The notes beneath the pieces are model-generated. The model ran no database searches. It saw only the letters and a program-made list of their open reading frames with translations, and was not told the origin of the DNA. From Phytohabitans houttuyneae (lineage in GTDB: Bacteria; Actinomycetota; Actinomycetes; Mycobacteriales; Micromonosporaceae), in the NCBI RefSeq assembly GCF_011764425.1, contig NZ_BLPF01000001.1:620001-684000 (forward strand): a DNA stretch of 64,000 nucleotides, written 5' to 3'. Of this stretch, positions 25,767-33,976 are shown in pieces. The number at the start of each line of letters is the position of its first letter. Position 1 is the first letter of the stretch. Both the position numbers and the translations under genes were made by a program.

Positions 25767-27293
25767 TCAGTCGGGAATCAGGACTTCGGGGTTCATGATT
25801 CCCTGCGGGTCAAGAACAGCCTTCACCGCGCGCAACGCGTCGACACCCAGCGGCCCGATCTCCCTGGCGTACCAGTCCCGGTGCTCGGTGCCGACCCCGT
25901 GGTGGTGGCTGATGGTGCCGCCGGCGGCGAGGATCGCGTCGCTGGCCCGGGCCTTCGCCCGCTGCCACGCGCCGACCGGGTCGTCGCCCTGCGCGACGAC
26001 GACGGTGAAGTACAGGGAGGCGCCGGTCTCGTAGACGTGCGAGATGTGGCAGAGCACCAGCGCCCGGTCGAGGCTGTCCAGCAGGGCCGCCCGGACCTGC
26101 GCGTACAGCGCCGGCAGCCGGGACCAGAACGCTGCCGTCTCCAGGGTTTCGGCGTACGCGCCGGCATCGAGCAGGGCGTCACGCAGGTACGGCGCCGCGA
26201 ACCGCTCGGCGGCCCACCGCTGGCCGGGTTCCGGACCCAGGGCCGTCCCGCCGTCCGCGGCCAGTACGGCGTCCGCGTCGGTGCCGTCGTCGTACCCGAG
26301 CACGAGCAGACAGCCGCCGGCAGCCGGTCCGAGCGCGGACTCGTACTCGTCGGAGAGCCGGACCACGGCCGGGCGCGGGCCGTCCTGCGCCAGCCGCCGC
26401 ACGGCCAGCGCACCGGCTTCGAACGACTCGAACCGCCAGCCCTCGTAGCGGCGGCTGACCGGCTGCGGGCGTAGGCGGACCGTCAGAGACGTCACCACGC
26501 CGAGTGCGCCCTCCGAGCCGAGGAACAGCTGCCGCAGATCCGGACCGGCCGCCGACGCCGGTGCCCGTCCGGTGTGGACGGTGCCGACCGGTGTCGCGAC
26601 GGTCAGCGCGACGACCATGTCGTCGAACCGGCCGTACCCGGCGGAAGCCTGTCCGGACGACCGGGTCGCCGCGAAGCCACCGAGGCTCGCGTACTCGTAC
26701 GACTGCGGCACGTGCCCGAGCGTGAACCCCCGCGCGGCGAGGATCTCCTCGGCGCGGGGCGCCCGCACACCGGCCTCGAACGTCGCCGTGCGGGACACCT
26801 CGTCGAGCTCGACAAGCCGGTCCAGCCGGCGCAGGTCGAGCGCGATCCGGGGGCGGCCGGACAGCGACGGACCGACACCGCCCACCACCGACGTGCCACC
26901 GCCGAACGGCACAACGGCGATCCGCCGCTCGGTGCAGGCCCGCAGCACCGCGACCACTTCGTCGTGGCCGCCCGGGTAGATGACCGCGTCCGGTGCACCG
27001 GCCGCGTCACCGGCGCGCTGGCGGACCAGGTCGGCGGTTGACTTCCCGCCGCCGTGGCGGGCCCGGGCTTCGGGGCCGGTCAGCACGTTCGCCGCGCCGA
27101 CAACCGCCGCGAGCGCCTGCCGGACCTCATCGGGCAGCCGGGACTCTGGCACCCGGACGTCGGCGACGTCAACCGATGGGGCGGCCGGGCGTACCCCCAA
27201 GGCCTCCAGCAGTGCGGCGATCGACGGCGGCAGGCTGACCGCGGCGGCCGGATCGCCCCAGCCCGCCCATCGCTCTTCCGCCGACTCACTCAT
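25767..27293 (-). CDS. FAD-binding oxidase, alkyldihydroxyacetonephosphate synthase-like
   Basis: 508 residues. The FAD domain includes VVPFGGGTSVVGGV and LGHVPQSYEYASLGGFAATRSSG. The C-terminal SHHHGVGTEHRDW is the His-rich active-site motif of AGPS-type enzymes. Eukaryotic AGPS swaps the acyl for an alkyl group on dihydroxyacetone phosphate, in ether lipid synthesis; the role of actinobacterial homologues is unsettled. I use the ATG at 27293; an ATG at 27302 is also possible. Neither has a clear ribosome-binding site. It is divergent from glpD across a TetR operator, and the adjacent glpD product also acts on triose phosphates. Confidence 0.88.
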   Translation of the reverse strand: MSESAEERWAGWGDPAAAVSLPPSIAALLEALGVRPAAPSVDVADVRVPESRLPDEVRQALAAVVGAANVLTGPEARARHGGGKSTADLVRQRAGDAAGAPDAVIYPGGHDEVVAVLRACTERRIAVVPFGGGTSVVGGVGPSLSGRPRIALDLRRLDRLVELDEVSRTATFEAGVRAPRAEEILAARGFTLGHVPQSYEYASLGGFAATRSSGQASAGYGRFDDMVVALTVATPVGTVHTGRAPASAAGPDLRQLFLGSEGALGVVTSLTVRLRPQPVSRRYEGWRFESFEAGALAVRRLAQDGPRPAVVRLSDEYESALGPAAGGCLLVLGYDDGTDADAVLAADGGTALGPEPGQRWAAERFAAPYLRDALLDAGAYAETLETAAFWSRLPALYAQVRAALLDSLDRALVLCHISHVYETGASLYFTVVVAQGDDPVGAWQRAKARASDAILAAGGTISHHHGVGTEHRDWYAREIGPLGVDALRAVKAVLDPQGIMNPEVLIPD

Positions 27294-27303
27294 GTGTGAC
27301 ATA

Positions 27304-27320
27304 GTGACATGTAATGTCAC
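27304..27320. promoter_or_regulatory. TetR operator, copy 2
   Basis: A perfect inverted repeat GTGACAT-GTA-ATGTCAC between the divergent AGPS-like and glpD genes. The glpD ATG lies inside its right arm. An extra GTGACAT-like half-site adjoins to the left. Confidence 0.8.
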
Positions 27321-28897
27321 AGGATCACAAGCGCGGCACGCAGCCGCACCACCTCGACGCCGCCTCGCGGGAGCGGGACCTCACCGCACTGGCCGGCGGC
27401 GAGGTGCTCGACGTGCTGGTCGTCGGGCTTGGCGCGACCGGCGCCGGGGTCGCGCTCGACGCGGCGTCCCGTGGGCTGCGGGTGGCCGCCATCGACGCGC
27501 ACGATCTCGCGTTCGGGACGTCGAGGTGGAGCTCCAAGCTGATCCATGGCGGCCTGCGCTACCTCGCAAAGCTTGAACTGGGCATCGCGTACGAGAGTGC
27601 GGTCGAGCGCCACATCCTGATGACCCGCACCGCCCCGCATCTCATCCGGGCGCTGCCGATGCTCTGGCCTCGGAGCGGACCCCGGGCCGTTACGGCGCTC
27701 ACCGCGGCCGCCATCGCCGGCGGCGACCTGCTCCGGATGGCCGCCGGCACGCCGCGCCGGGTGCTGCCTCGGCCGCGCCTGGTCGGCACCGCCGAGACGC
27801 GCGCTCTGGCGCTGGGGCTGCGCTCCGGCCTGCGCGGCGGGATCGTGTCCTGGGACGGCCAGCTCTGCGACGACGCCCGGCTGGTCATCGGGCTGGCCCG
27901 GGCCGCCGCGGGCGAAGGCGCCCGGATCGTGACGCGCTGCCGGGCGCTGGCGCTCGCCGGCGACGGGGCCGAGGTGCGCGACGAGCTGACCGGCTCGACC
28001 TTCGAGATCCGGGCCCGCGCGGTCGTCAACGCGACCGGCGTCTGGGCCGGCACCCTCGCGCCGGGCGTTCAGGTGCGCCCCTCGTTGGGAACGCACATCA
28101 TCCTCCCGCAGGACGCGCTCGGCGGGTTGACGGTCGGCTTGATGGTGCCCGTGCCGGGCACGGTCGGCCGCGCGGTGATGGCGCTGCCCCAGGCGGACGG
28201 CTTGGTATACGCGGGCCTGACCGACAAGCCACTGGACGGGCCGGTGCCCGATGTGCCGGAGCCGCCCGAGGCGGACATCGTGTTCCTGCTCGACGTCCTC
28301 AACACGGTGCTCGACCGGCCACTTCGTCGGGTCGACGTGCTCGGCGCGTACGCCGGCCTGCGCCCGCTGCTGTCCGGCCGCTCCGAGCGCTCCGGGCAGG
28401 CGAGCGGCAACAGCACCGACACCGCCGAACTGTCCCGCCGGCACGCGCTGCTGACCGGACCGGACGGCGTCATGACGATCGTCGGCGGCAAGCTCACCAC
28501 ATACCGCCGGATGGCCGCCGACACGATCGACGCGGTCGTACGGCGGACCGGGCTGCCGGCCGGACCGTGCCGCACCCGAAGTCTCCCACTGCCCGGTGCC
28601 GGATCACCGCAACACCTGGCCCAGGTACGGGCGCCCCGACGGCTGGTCGCACGCTACGGCACCGAAGCGCCCCAGGTACTCGCCGAGGCCGCCAGCCAGC
28701 CGTGGCTGCTGAAACCGGTCGCCGAAACCTCCCCCGTGCTCGGCGCGGAACTGCTCTGGGCGGTCCGCCACGAGGGCGCACTCGACATCGACGACCTGCT
28801 CGACCGGCGTACCCGCATCGGGTTGGTCGCCGCCAACCGGGCGGCCGCGCTGCCCACTGCCGACCACGTGCTCAGCTACGCGCGGAGCACGACGTAA
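27314..28897 (+). CDS. glpD: Glycerol-3-phosphate dehydrogenase (GlpD family)
   Basis: 527 residues. The FAD-binding motif is VVGLGATGAGVALDAASRG near residue 35, then TSRWSSKLIHGGLRYL, the GlpD/GlpA signature. A C-terminal DAO_C domain follows. The enzyme oxidises sn-glycerol-3-phosphate to dihydroxyacetone phosphate at the membrane and feeds electrons to quinone. The start codon sits within a TetR operator, and no ribosome-binding site is visible. The divergent AGPS-like oxidase and the TetR gene next to it complete the locus. Dihydroxyacetone phosphate links both enzymes. Confidence 0.93.
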   Translation: MSQDHKRGTQPHHLDAASRERDLTALAGGEVLDVLVVGLGATGAGVALDAASRGLRVAAIDAHDLAFGTSRWSSKLIHGGLRYLAKLELGIAYESAVERHILMTRTAPHLIRALPMLWPRSGPRAVTALTAAAIAGGDLLRMAAGTPRRVLPRPRLVGTAETRALALGLRSGLRGGIVSWDGQLCDDARLVIGLARAAAGEGARIVTRCRALALAGDGAEVRDELTGSTFEIRARAVVNATGVWAGTLAPGVQVRPSLGTHIILPQDALGGLTVGLMVPVPGTVGRAVMALPQADGLVYAGLTDKPLDGPVPDVPEPPEADIVFLLDVLNTVLDRPLRRVDVLGAYAGLRPLLSGRSERSGQASGNSTDTAELSRRHALLTGPDGVMTIVGGKLTTYRRMAADTIDAVVRRTGLPAGPCRTRSLPLPGAGSPQHLAQVRAPRRLVARYGTEAPQVLAEAASQPWLLKPVAETSPVLGAELLWAVRHEGALDIDDLLDRRTRIGLVAANRAAALPTADHVLSYARSTT

Positions 28898-28905
28898 AGC
28901 CCGGG

Positions 28906-28951
28906 TCGAGCTATGAAAATAGGCCCCCGCAAGTCTTTGACGCCCCCGCAG
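28906..28951 (-). repeat. tRNA-terminator-like repeat, left copy
   Basis: The 36-bp stretch 28906-28941 is about 85% identical to 47008-47043, which lies just downstream of a tRNA-Pro 3' half. It contains GAGCTATGAAAA, a C-rich run and CGCAAGTCTTTGAC. On the minus strand it would read as a hairpin followed by TATTTTC. No tRNA half adjoins it here. It may be the scar of an earlier insertion at a tRNA-Pro gene. Confidence 0.5.
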
Positions 28952-28997
28952 GGCGACGGACCTCGTGGATCGGACTCCGGCACCGAAGCGGGCCACC

Positions 28998-29290
28998 CTA
29001 GCCGCATCCGCTCCTCGCCCTGAACCCGGTCGCGGTGACGCTGAACGTCTTCATCCCGCGGATGATCTCGCCGTTGACGGGAACGCGGCGCTGGGCGCGT
29101 GGTGGCTGGGCGGGCGGTGGGGGTAGCGGGTTGTCGGCGATGCGGGCGCCGGCCAGCCGTGCCCGACGGCCGGGTCCGATGGTGCGGGCAGGGGTCTGGG
29201 CCAGGCAGCCGGCGGCGATGACGTGCGGAAGGTGGCCGTCGAGGCGCAGCGTGACGCGTTGCCCGATCAGGTGGCCGGCCGCAGACACCC
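28998..29290 (-). pseudogene. C-terminal fragment of an IS481-like transposase
   Basis: The minus strand reads AGHLIGQRVTLRLDGHLPHVI, then ARIADNPLPPPPAQPPRAQ and RRVPVNGEII. These blocks resemble the C-terminal tail of actinobacterial IS481-type transposases. The DDE core is absent. The fragment is joined directly to a decayed vanR fragment, so an insertion element took part in the rearrangement of this region. Confidence 0.55.
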
Positions 29291-29372
29291 GGAGGGCCTT
29301 GTCGTCAAGCCGGTCGGCGGCAGTGAGCAGAGCGGTGTCGCCGGCACCGGCGATGTCGGGCGCGATCGCTCG
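29290..29372 (-). pseudogene. Decayed, inverted copy of part of vanR
   Basis: The minus strand encodes AIAPDIAGAGDTALLTAADRLDDKA. This joins two pieces of the intact vanR product (AIAADIAGDGDTALELL and MLTAADRLDDKAS) with the intervening 40 or so residues deleted. It is in opposite orientation to vanR at 33281 and carries the matching upstream promoter module at 29390-29472. Confidence 0.75.
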
Positions 29373-29389
29373 ATCGCTACGAGCCGGCG

Positions 29390-29472
29390 CATATCGTCGG
29401 CATATCGAAATCCGCATACGTGCGGACAACACCACGTTGCCTTGACTGCACATTGCCTTGACTGGAGGTATG
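29390..29472 (+). promoter_or_regulatory. VanR box/promoter module, copy A (before the GH106 gene)
   Basis: Begins CATATCG-TCGG-CATATCG, direct TATCG repeats 11 bp apart. It continues with AAATCCGCATACG, then GACAACACC, and ends with TTGACT. The same order of elements is found before vanH (copy C), before the C39 gene (copy D) and beside vanR (copy B). Here TTGACTGGAGGT runs into an ATG at 29470, mirroring vanH (TTGACTGGGAGGCATG), but that reading frame stops after 17 codons. The next gene on this strand is the GH106 gene, 129 bp away. Confidence 0.75.
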
Positions 29473-29523
29473 ACCGACAGCGAATCAAGGAGAAACACGC
29501 GGCGCGCCGACGCGACCATATAG
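29470..29523 (+). CDS. 17-codon reading frame at a VanR-type promoter
   Basis: An ATG directly after GGAGGT, at the same place relative to TTGACT as the vanH and C39 start codons. It encodes 17 residues (MTDSESRRNTRRADATI) and a TAG. It is either the truncated start of a lost VanR-regulated gene or a leader peptide ahead of the GH106 gene. Confidence 0.35.
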   Translation: MTDSESRRNTRRADATI

Positions 29524-29600
29524 CGCTACTGGCCAACAAAGCTCCCTGACGCTGAGAAGTAACTCATTCCTGGAATTTCGAACTTGTGGGGGGCTGGCCG

Positions 29601-32600
29601 ATGAAACGCCGTACGCTGATGAAACTGAGCGCCGCTCTGGCTGTCACGCCGCTGGGCGCAGGCACCCCGACGAAGGCTGTCGGCGCCGCTGGGAGCATGG
29701 TGCAGAGTTCGGGCGATCTGCTCGAACGAGATTTCCAGGAGCCGCCGAACAGCGCGAAACCGCGCGCCTGGTGGTTCTGGGGGAACGGAAACGTAACTCA
29801 GGAAGGCATCAAGAAGGATCTGGAGTGGATGAAACGCGTCGGCTTCGGCGGCTTCATGCGGGCCGACTTCGCGATGCGCACGCCGCAGATCGTCGAACCC
29901 GTGGGGGTCATGTCGCCCCGGTGGATGGACGACATCAATTACACGACCGAGCTGGCTGACCAACTGGGCCTCCAAATGGGCACTTCCGCCACGCCCGGAT
30001 GGTCCGCCAGCGGCGGCCCCTGGGTCCCGCCTTCGCAGGGCATGAAGAAGTTCGTTTGGACGCAGACACGCGTGGAGGGCGGCAAGCCGTTCAGCGGCAA
30101 GCTGGCTCATCCGCCGACCGAAATCGGCCCATTCCAGAACCTGGATATCAGAGACATCCCCGGCGGCGCCGAGCTGAAACTGCCGGACCCCTGGTACGCC
30201 GACGCCGCGGTGGTGGCGTACCGGCTCCCGGACAACGACGAGTCGATGGCCGAGTTGCAGCCGAAGGTCACCTCCAGCGGTGGCAATTTCGACTTGGCCA
30301 AGCTGACCGATGGCGATTACACAAATGGCACGCTCCTCCCGCCCGCACCAGTTGGCGAGAAGTCGTGGATCCAGTTCGAGTTCCAGAAGCCGGTCACGGT
30401 TCGGGGGCTGTCGATCTACCTCGGCGACCTCGACCGCGAAATGATGACGATGCCAGGCCAGAGTTCGGGTCAGACTCTGGATGTGAGCGATGACGGCAAA
30501 CAGTTCCGTACGATCGCTGAGATTCCTGGACTTCGCCTGCCAAGCTTCGTTCTTGAGCATTCGGTCGGCGCGCGCACGATTTCGTTCGCGCCCGTGACCG
30601 CGAAGTTCTTCCGCGTCGCCATTCTGGCCGAGCAAACGGGCCCGTCCGCACCGCAAGCAACAAACATCTCGGAACTCGTCCTGCGCACCTCAGGCTGGGT
30701 CAACCGCCTCGAGGAGAAGACGGCCACCTTCTCAACACCTCCCGGAATTTACGAGATGACGACACCTGCTGTCGCAGGCGACGCCGTGGTGCACAGGGAA
30801 GACGTCATCGATCTCACGTCGACCATGGAGCCGGATGGAACCCTGAACTGGACTCCACCGGCAGGCAAATGGGCTGTTCTGCGACTGGGCTATTCGCTCG
30901 TCGGAACCATGAACCGCGGGACTACCTCCGAGGCCACCGGCCTCGAAGCAGACAAACTCAGCAAGTCGGCGATGAAGGCCTACTACGACTACTACCTGGG
31001 CAAGTTCGAGCAAGCTACCAGCGGGCTGATGGGCGGACGCGGCCTGAACTACCTGCACAACGACAACTGGGAACGCGGCCAGGCGAACTGGACCGACGAA
31101 ATGATCCCTGAGTTCACCAGGCGCCGCGGCTACGACATGAAGCCCTGGCTCCCGGTGCTGATCGGTCATGTCGTGGGAAGCGCCGAAGCCAGCGACCGGT
31201 TCCTGTGGGACTTCCGCAAGACGATCGCCGAAATGACGGCCGAGTACACCTACGATCAGCTCTCGGACATACTCAGCCAGCGCGGCATGGGCCGCTACAG
31301 CCAAGGTCACGAATTTTACCGCCAGTACATTGCGGACGGCATGGACGTCAAGCGGAGTGCCGCCGTCCCGATGGGCGTGGCGTGGGCCAGCAGCCCGGAG
31401 GAGGGAACCCTCCATAACGAGGACCTCCGCGAAGCCGCCTCCGTGGCCCATATCTATGGGCAGAACCTGACCGTGGCTGAGACATTTCCCGCCGACTCGG
31501 GCGGCGAGGGTGGAAGCGAGGAAAGCAATGCGTTCGCCTTCTCGCCCGAGATGCTCAAACCGGCCGCGGACGCCGCGTTCGCCGACGGAGTAAACCGGAT
31601 CGACTACGAGGGCAGCACCCACCAGCCGGTGGACGACAAAGTTCCAGGATTGGCCCAGGTCTACGGCCAGTGGTTCACCCGACACGAAACCTGGGCCGAG
31701 TACGCCAAGCCGTGGATCACCTATCTCGCGCGCAGCAGCCATATGCTCCAGCAGGGCCGCGCCGTCGCCGACGTCCTCTACTACTACGGCGAGGATTCAA
31801 ACATCACGGCTCTCTTCGGCGACCAGGGGCCGGATGTGCCGGACGGCTACGCGCTCGACTACGCCAGCTCGGACGTGGTCCTGAACCGCATTGGCGTCAC
31901 CAACGGCCGCATCACGGCGGGCTCCGGCATGAGTTATCGCATACTGGTGCTCGACGACAACGCGGTTCACATGCCGCTCAACGTACTGAAAAAGATTCGC
32001 CATCTGGTGAATGCCGGCGCGATCGTGGTCGGTCCGAAGCCGACAGACAGCCCGAGCAACAGCGACAATCAAGCCAAGTTCAAAGCCATCGCCGATCAGC
32101 TTTGGGGGCCCGGTGAAGGGACGCGCAAGGTCGGAAAGGGCCAGGTGTTTGCCGGCCAGACCGCAGCCGACGCTCTTCAGGCTCTAGAGGTCTCTCCGGA
32201 CTTCGAACACACGAAACCGCAAAGCGACACGGCCGTGGCTTACGTCCATCGCAAGATCTCCGATGGCGACATCTACTTTGTGCACAACCGCAAGAACCGC
32301 GCGGAGAATGTGGAGGTCACTTTCCGGGTGGCCGGCAATGCGCCGGAGCTCTGGGACGCCGTGACCGGCGAGATCAAGCCGGCGGCGTACAGTGCCGCCA
32401 ATGGGCGCACCACCGTCCCTTTGAATCTCGATCCGAATGAATCTGTATTCGTAGTGTTTCGCAAGCCCGGGTCTGCGCGGGGCCGTAGGCTGCCGCGGGT
32501 CACGGAAACGCCGGTCGGGACGATCGATGGTTCCTGGACGGTCGCGTTCCAGCCCAACCGGGGCGCTCCGGCCAGCATCACGCTCGACAAGCTGAGCGCA

Positions 32601-33002
32601 TGGAACGAACACTCCGATCCCGGAGTGAAGTACTTCTCCGGCACGGCCACTTATACGAAGACCATCCAGGCCCCGGCCGGATGGTTCGCGACCGGCACCA
32701 AGATGATGCTGGACCTCGGGGACGTAAAGAACATCGCCGAGGTCACGGTGAACGGCACATCCGCCGGCGTGCTGTGGGTGCCGCCTTTCCAGGCTGATGT
32801 CACCGGCGCGCTGAAGCCGGGCCCGAATACGCTGGAGATCAAGGTGACGAACTTGTGGCCCAACCGGTTGATCGGCGACCTGCAGCCCAACGCCACGAAG
32901 AAGTACACGTGGACGTCATTGAACGTTCTACGCGCTGATTCACCCCTTCTTCCTTCCGGCCTTCTGGGGCCGGTGCGGGTCCTCAGAACGTCGAGCAACT
33001 AG
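29601..33002 (+). CDS. Tat-exported glycoside hydrolase, GH106 (alpha-L-rhamnosidase) family
   Basis: 1133 residues. The N-terminus MKRRTLMKLSAALAVTPLGA has a twin-arginine-type signal. Residues about 50-110 carry the GH106 opening pattern RAWWFWGNGNVTQEGIKKDLEW and GFGGFMRADF. The centre contains long conserved acidic stretches (YLHNDNWERGQ). A galactose-binding-like domain ends the protein (MMLDLGDVKNIAEVTVNG). GH106 enzymes release terminal L-rhamnose. Codon use and GC are clearly lower than in the neighbours, so the gene is imported. The ATG at 29601 follows a GGGGGG run; a GTG at 29586 is less likely. A VanR-type promoter module lies upstream and vanRS follow downstream. Confidence 0.85.
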   Translation: MKRRTLMKLSAALAVTPLGAGTPTKAVGAAGSMVQSSGDLLERDFQEPPNSAKPRAWWFWGNGNVTQEGIKKDLEWMKRVGFGGFMRADFAMRTPQIVEPVGVMSPRWMDDINYTTELADQLGLQMGTSATPGWSASGGPWVPPSQGMKKFVWTQTRVEGGKPFSGKLAHPPTEIGPFQNLDIRDIPGGAELKLPDPWYADAAVVAYRLPDNDESMAELQPKVTSSGGNFDLAKLTDGDYTNGTLLPPAPVGEKSWIQFEFQKPVTVRGLSIYLGDLDREMMTMPGQSSGQTLDVSDDGKQFRTIAEIPGLRLPSFVLEHSVGARTISFAPVTAKFFRVAILAEQTGPSAPQATNISELVLRTSGWVNRLEEKTATFSTPPGIYEMTTPAVAGDAVVHREDVIDLTSTMEPDGTLNWTPPAGKWAVLRLGYSLVGTMNRGTTSEATGLEADKLSKSAMKAYYDYYLGKFEQATSGLMGGRGLNYLHNDNWERGQANWTDEMIPEFTRRRGYDMKPWLPVLIGHVVGSAEASDRFLWDFRKTIAEMTAEYTYDQLSDILSQRGMGRYSQGHEFYRQYIADGMDVKRSAAVPMGVAWASSPEEGTLHNEDLREAASVAHIYGQNLTVAETFPADSGGEGGSEESNAFAFSPEMLKPAADAAFADGVNRIDYEGSTHQPVDDKVPGLAQVYGQWFTRHETWAEYAKPWITYLARSSHMLQQGRAVADVLYYYGEDSNITALFGDQGPDVPDGYALDYASSDVVLNRIGVTNGRITAGSGMSYRILVLDDNAVHMPLNVLKKIRHLVNAGAIVVGPKPTDSPSNSDNQAKFKAIADQLWGPGEGTRKVGKGQVFAGQTAADALQALEVSPDFEHTKPQSDTAVAYVHRKISDGDIYFVHNRKNRAENVEVTFRVAGNAPELWDAVTGEIKPAAYSAANGRTTVPLNLDPNESVFVVFRKPGSARGRRLPRVTETPVGTIDGSWTVAFQPNRGAPASITLDKLSAWNEHSDPGVKYFSGTATYTKTIQAPAGWFATGTKMMLDLGDVKNIAEVTVNGTSAGVLWVPPFQADVTGALKPGPNTLEIKVTNLWPNRLIGDLQPNATKKYTWTSLNVLRADSPLLPSGLLGPVRVLRTSSN

Positions 33003-33200
33003 CGAAGAGAAAGGGGCGGGTGGGCGGCAGCCTGCCCGCTCAGAGTTGCCCGGCTGTTGTGGTCGGTTGCGGTGCCGAAGGACCAGTCGTGCCAGTACGG
33101 TGCTGGTCCGCCGAGCCCGGCAACGGTCGGGGCGACGCCGCGGTCGGCGGAGGCGGGGTTCAGGCGCGGGTGAGGCGCCGTTGGTGGTCGTAGTTGAAGG

Positions 33201-33257
33201 ACTCGAGGCAGCAGCGTGTTGTCGAGCCGTAAGCGGTTTCGATAGGCCGACAATATG
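33201..33257 (-). promoter_or_regulatory. VanR box/promoter module, copy B (beside vanR)
   Basis: The minus strand reads CATATTGTCGG-CCTATCGAAA-CCGCTTACGG, then CGACAACACG and CTGCTGCCTCGAGT. It aligns over the full length with the vanH and C39 copies, but the final TTGACT has decayed to TCGAGT. It points away from vanR, where no intact gene now remains. It may serve for vanRS autoregulation, since vanR starts 24 bp to the right. Confidence 0.65.
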
Positions 33258-33280
33258 TACGCGCTCCTACCATTGGGGGC

Positions 33281-33976
33281 GTGCGCGTGCTGGTCGTGGA
33301 GGACGAGGCCTACCTGGCGGAGGCCATCCGCGATGGACTGCGCCTGGAGGCGATCGCGGCCGACATCGCCGGCGACGGCGACACGGCACTGGAGCTGCTG
33401 AGCATCAACACCTATGACATCGCCGTCCTCGACCGTGACATCCCCGGCCCTTCCGGTGACGAGATCGCCGAGCACGTCGTCGCCTCTGGAAGCGGGATGC
33501 CGATCCTGATGCTCACCGCCGCGGACCGGCTGGACGACAAGGCCTCGGGTTTCGAGCTCGGCGCCGACGACTACCTCACCAAGCCGTTCGAGCTGCGAGA
33601 GCTTGTGCTCCGACTCAGAGCTCTCGATCGCAGACGGGCGCATAGCAGGCCGCCCGTGCGCGAGTTCGCCGGGCTCCGGGTGGACCCGTTCCGCCGCGAG
33701 GTCTACCGCGACGGCCGGTACGTCGCGCTAACCCGCAAGCAGTTCGCGGTGCTGGAGGTCCTCGTCGCCGCCGAAGGCGGCGTCATCAGCGCCGAAGAAC
33801 TCCTGGAGCGTGCCTGGGATGAGAACGCCGATCCGTTCACGAACGCCGTACGGATCACGGTCTCCGCGTTGCGGAAGCGGCTCGGCGAGCCCTGGCTGAT
33901 CATCACCGAGCCCGGTGTCGGCTACCGCATCGACACAGGACCGGATGCCGATGACCCCACGACCTCACGTGGATAG
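33281..33976 (+). CDS. vanR: VanR-type response regulator (OmpR/PhoB family)
   Basis: 231 residues. Receiver domain with phospho-acceptor in AVLDRDIPGPSGDE near residue 51 and Lys in YLTKPFE. The C-terminal winged helix has VALTRKQFAVLEVL and VRITVSALRKRLG. The GTG start lies behind GGGGGC. It is translationally coupled to vanS. The order vanRS then vanXAH on the opposite strand, together with four candidate boxes, makes control of the glycopeptide-resistance genes almost certain. Confidence 0.93.
   Translation: MRVLVVEDEAYLAEAIRDGLRLEAIAADIAGDGDTALELLSINTYDIAVLDRDIPGPSGDEIAEHVVASGSGMPILMLTAADRLDDKASGFELGADDYLTKPFELRELVLRLRALDRRRAHSRPPVREFAGLRVDPFRREVYRDGRYVALTRKQFAVLEVLVAAEGGVISAEELLERAWDENADPFTNAVRITVSALRKRLGEPWLIITEPGVGYRIDTGPDADDPTTSRG

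Noticed and set aside
32999-33643. A minus-strand gene opposite vanR
   Set aside because: It is the shadow of vanR and its promoter region, and the product has no protein-like pattern.
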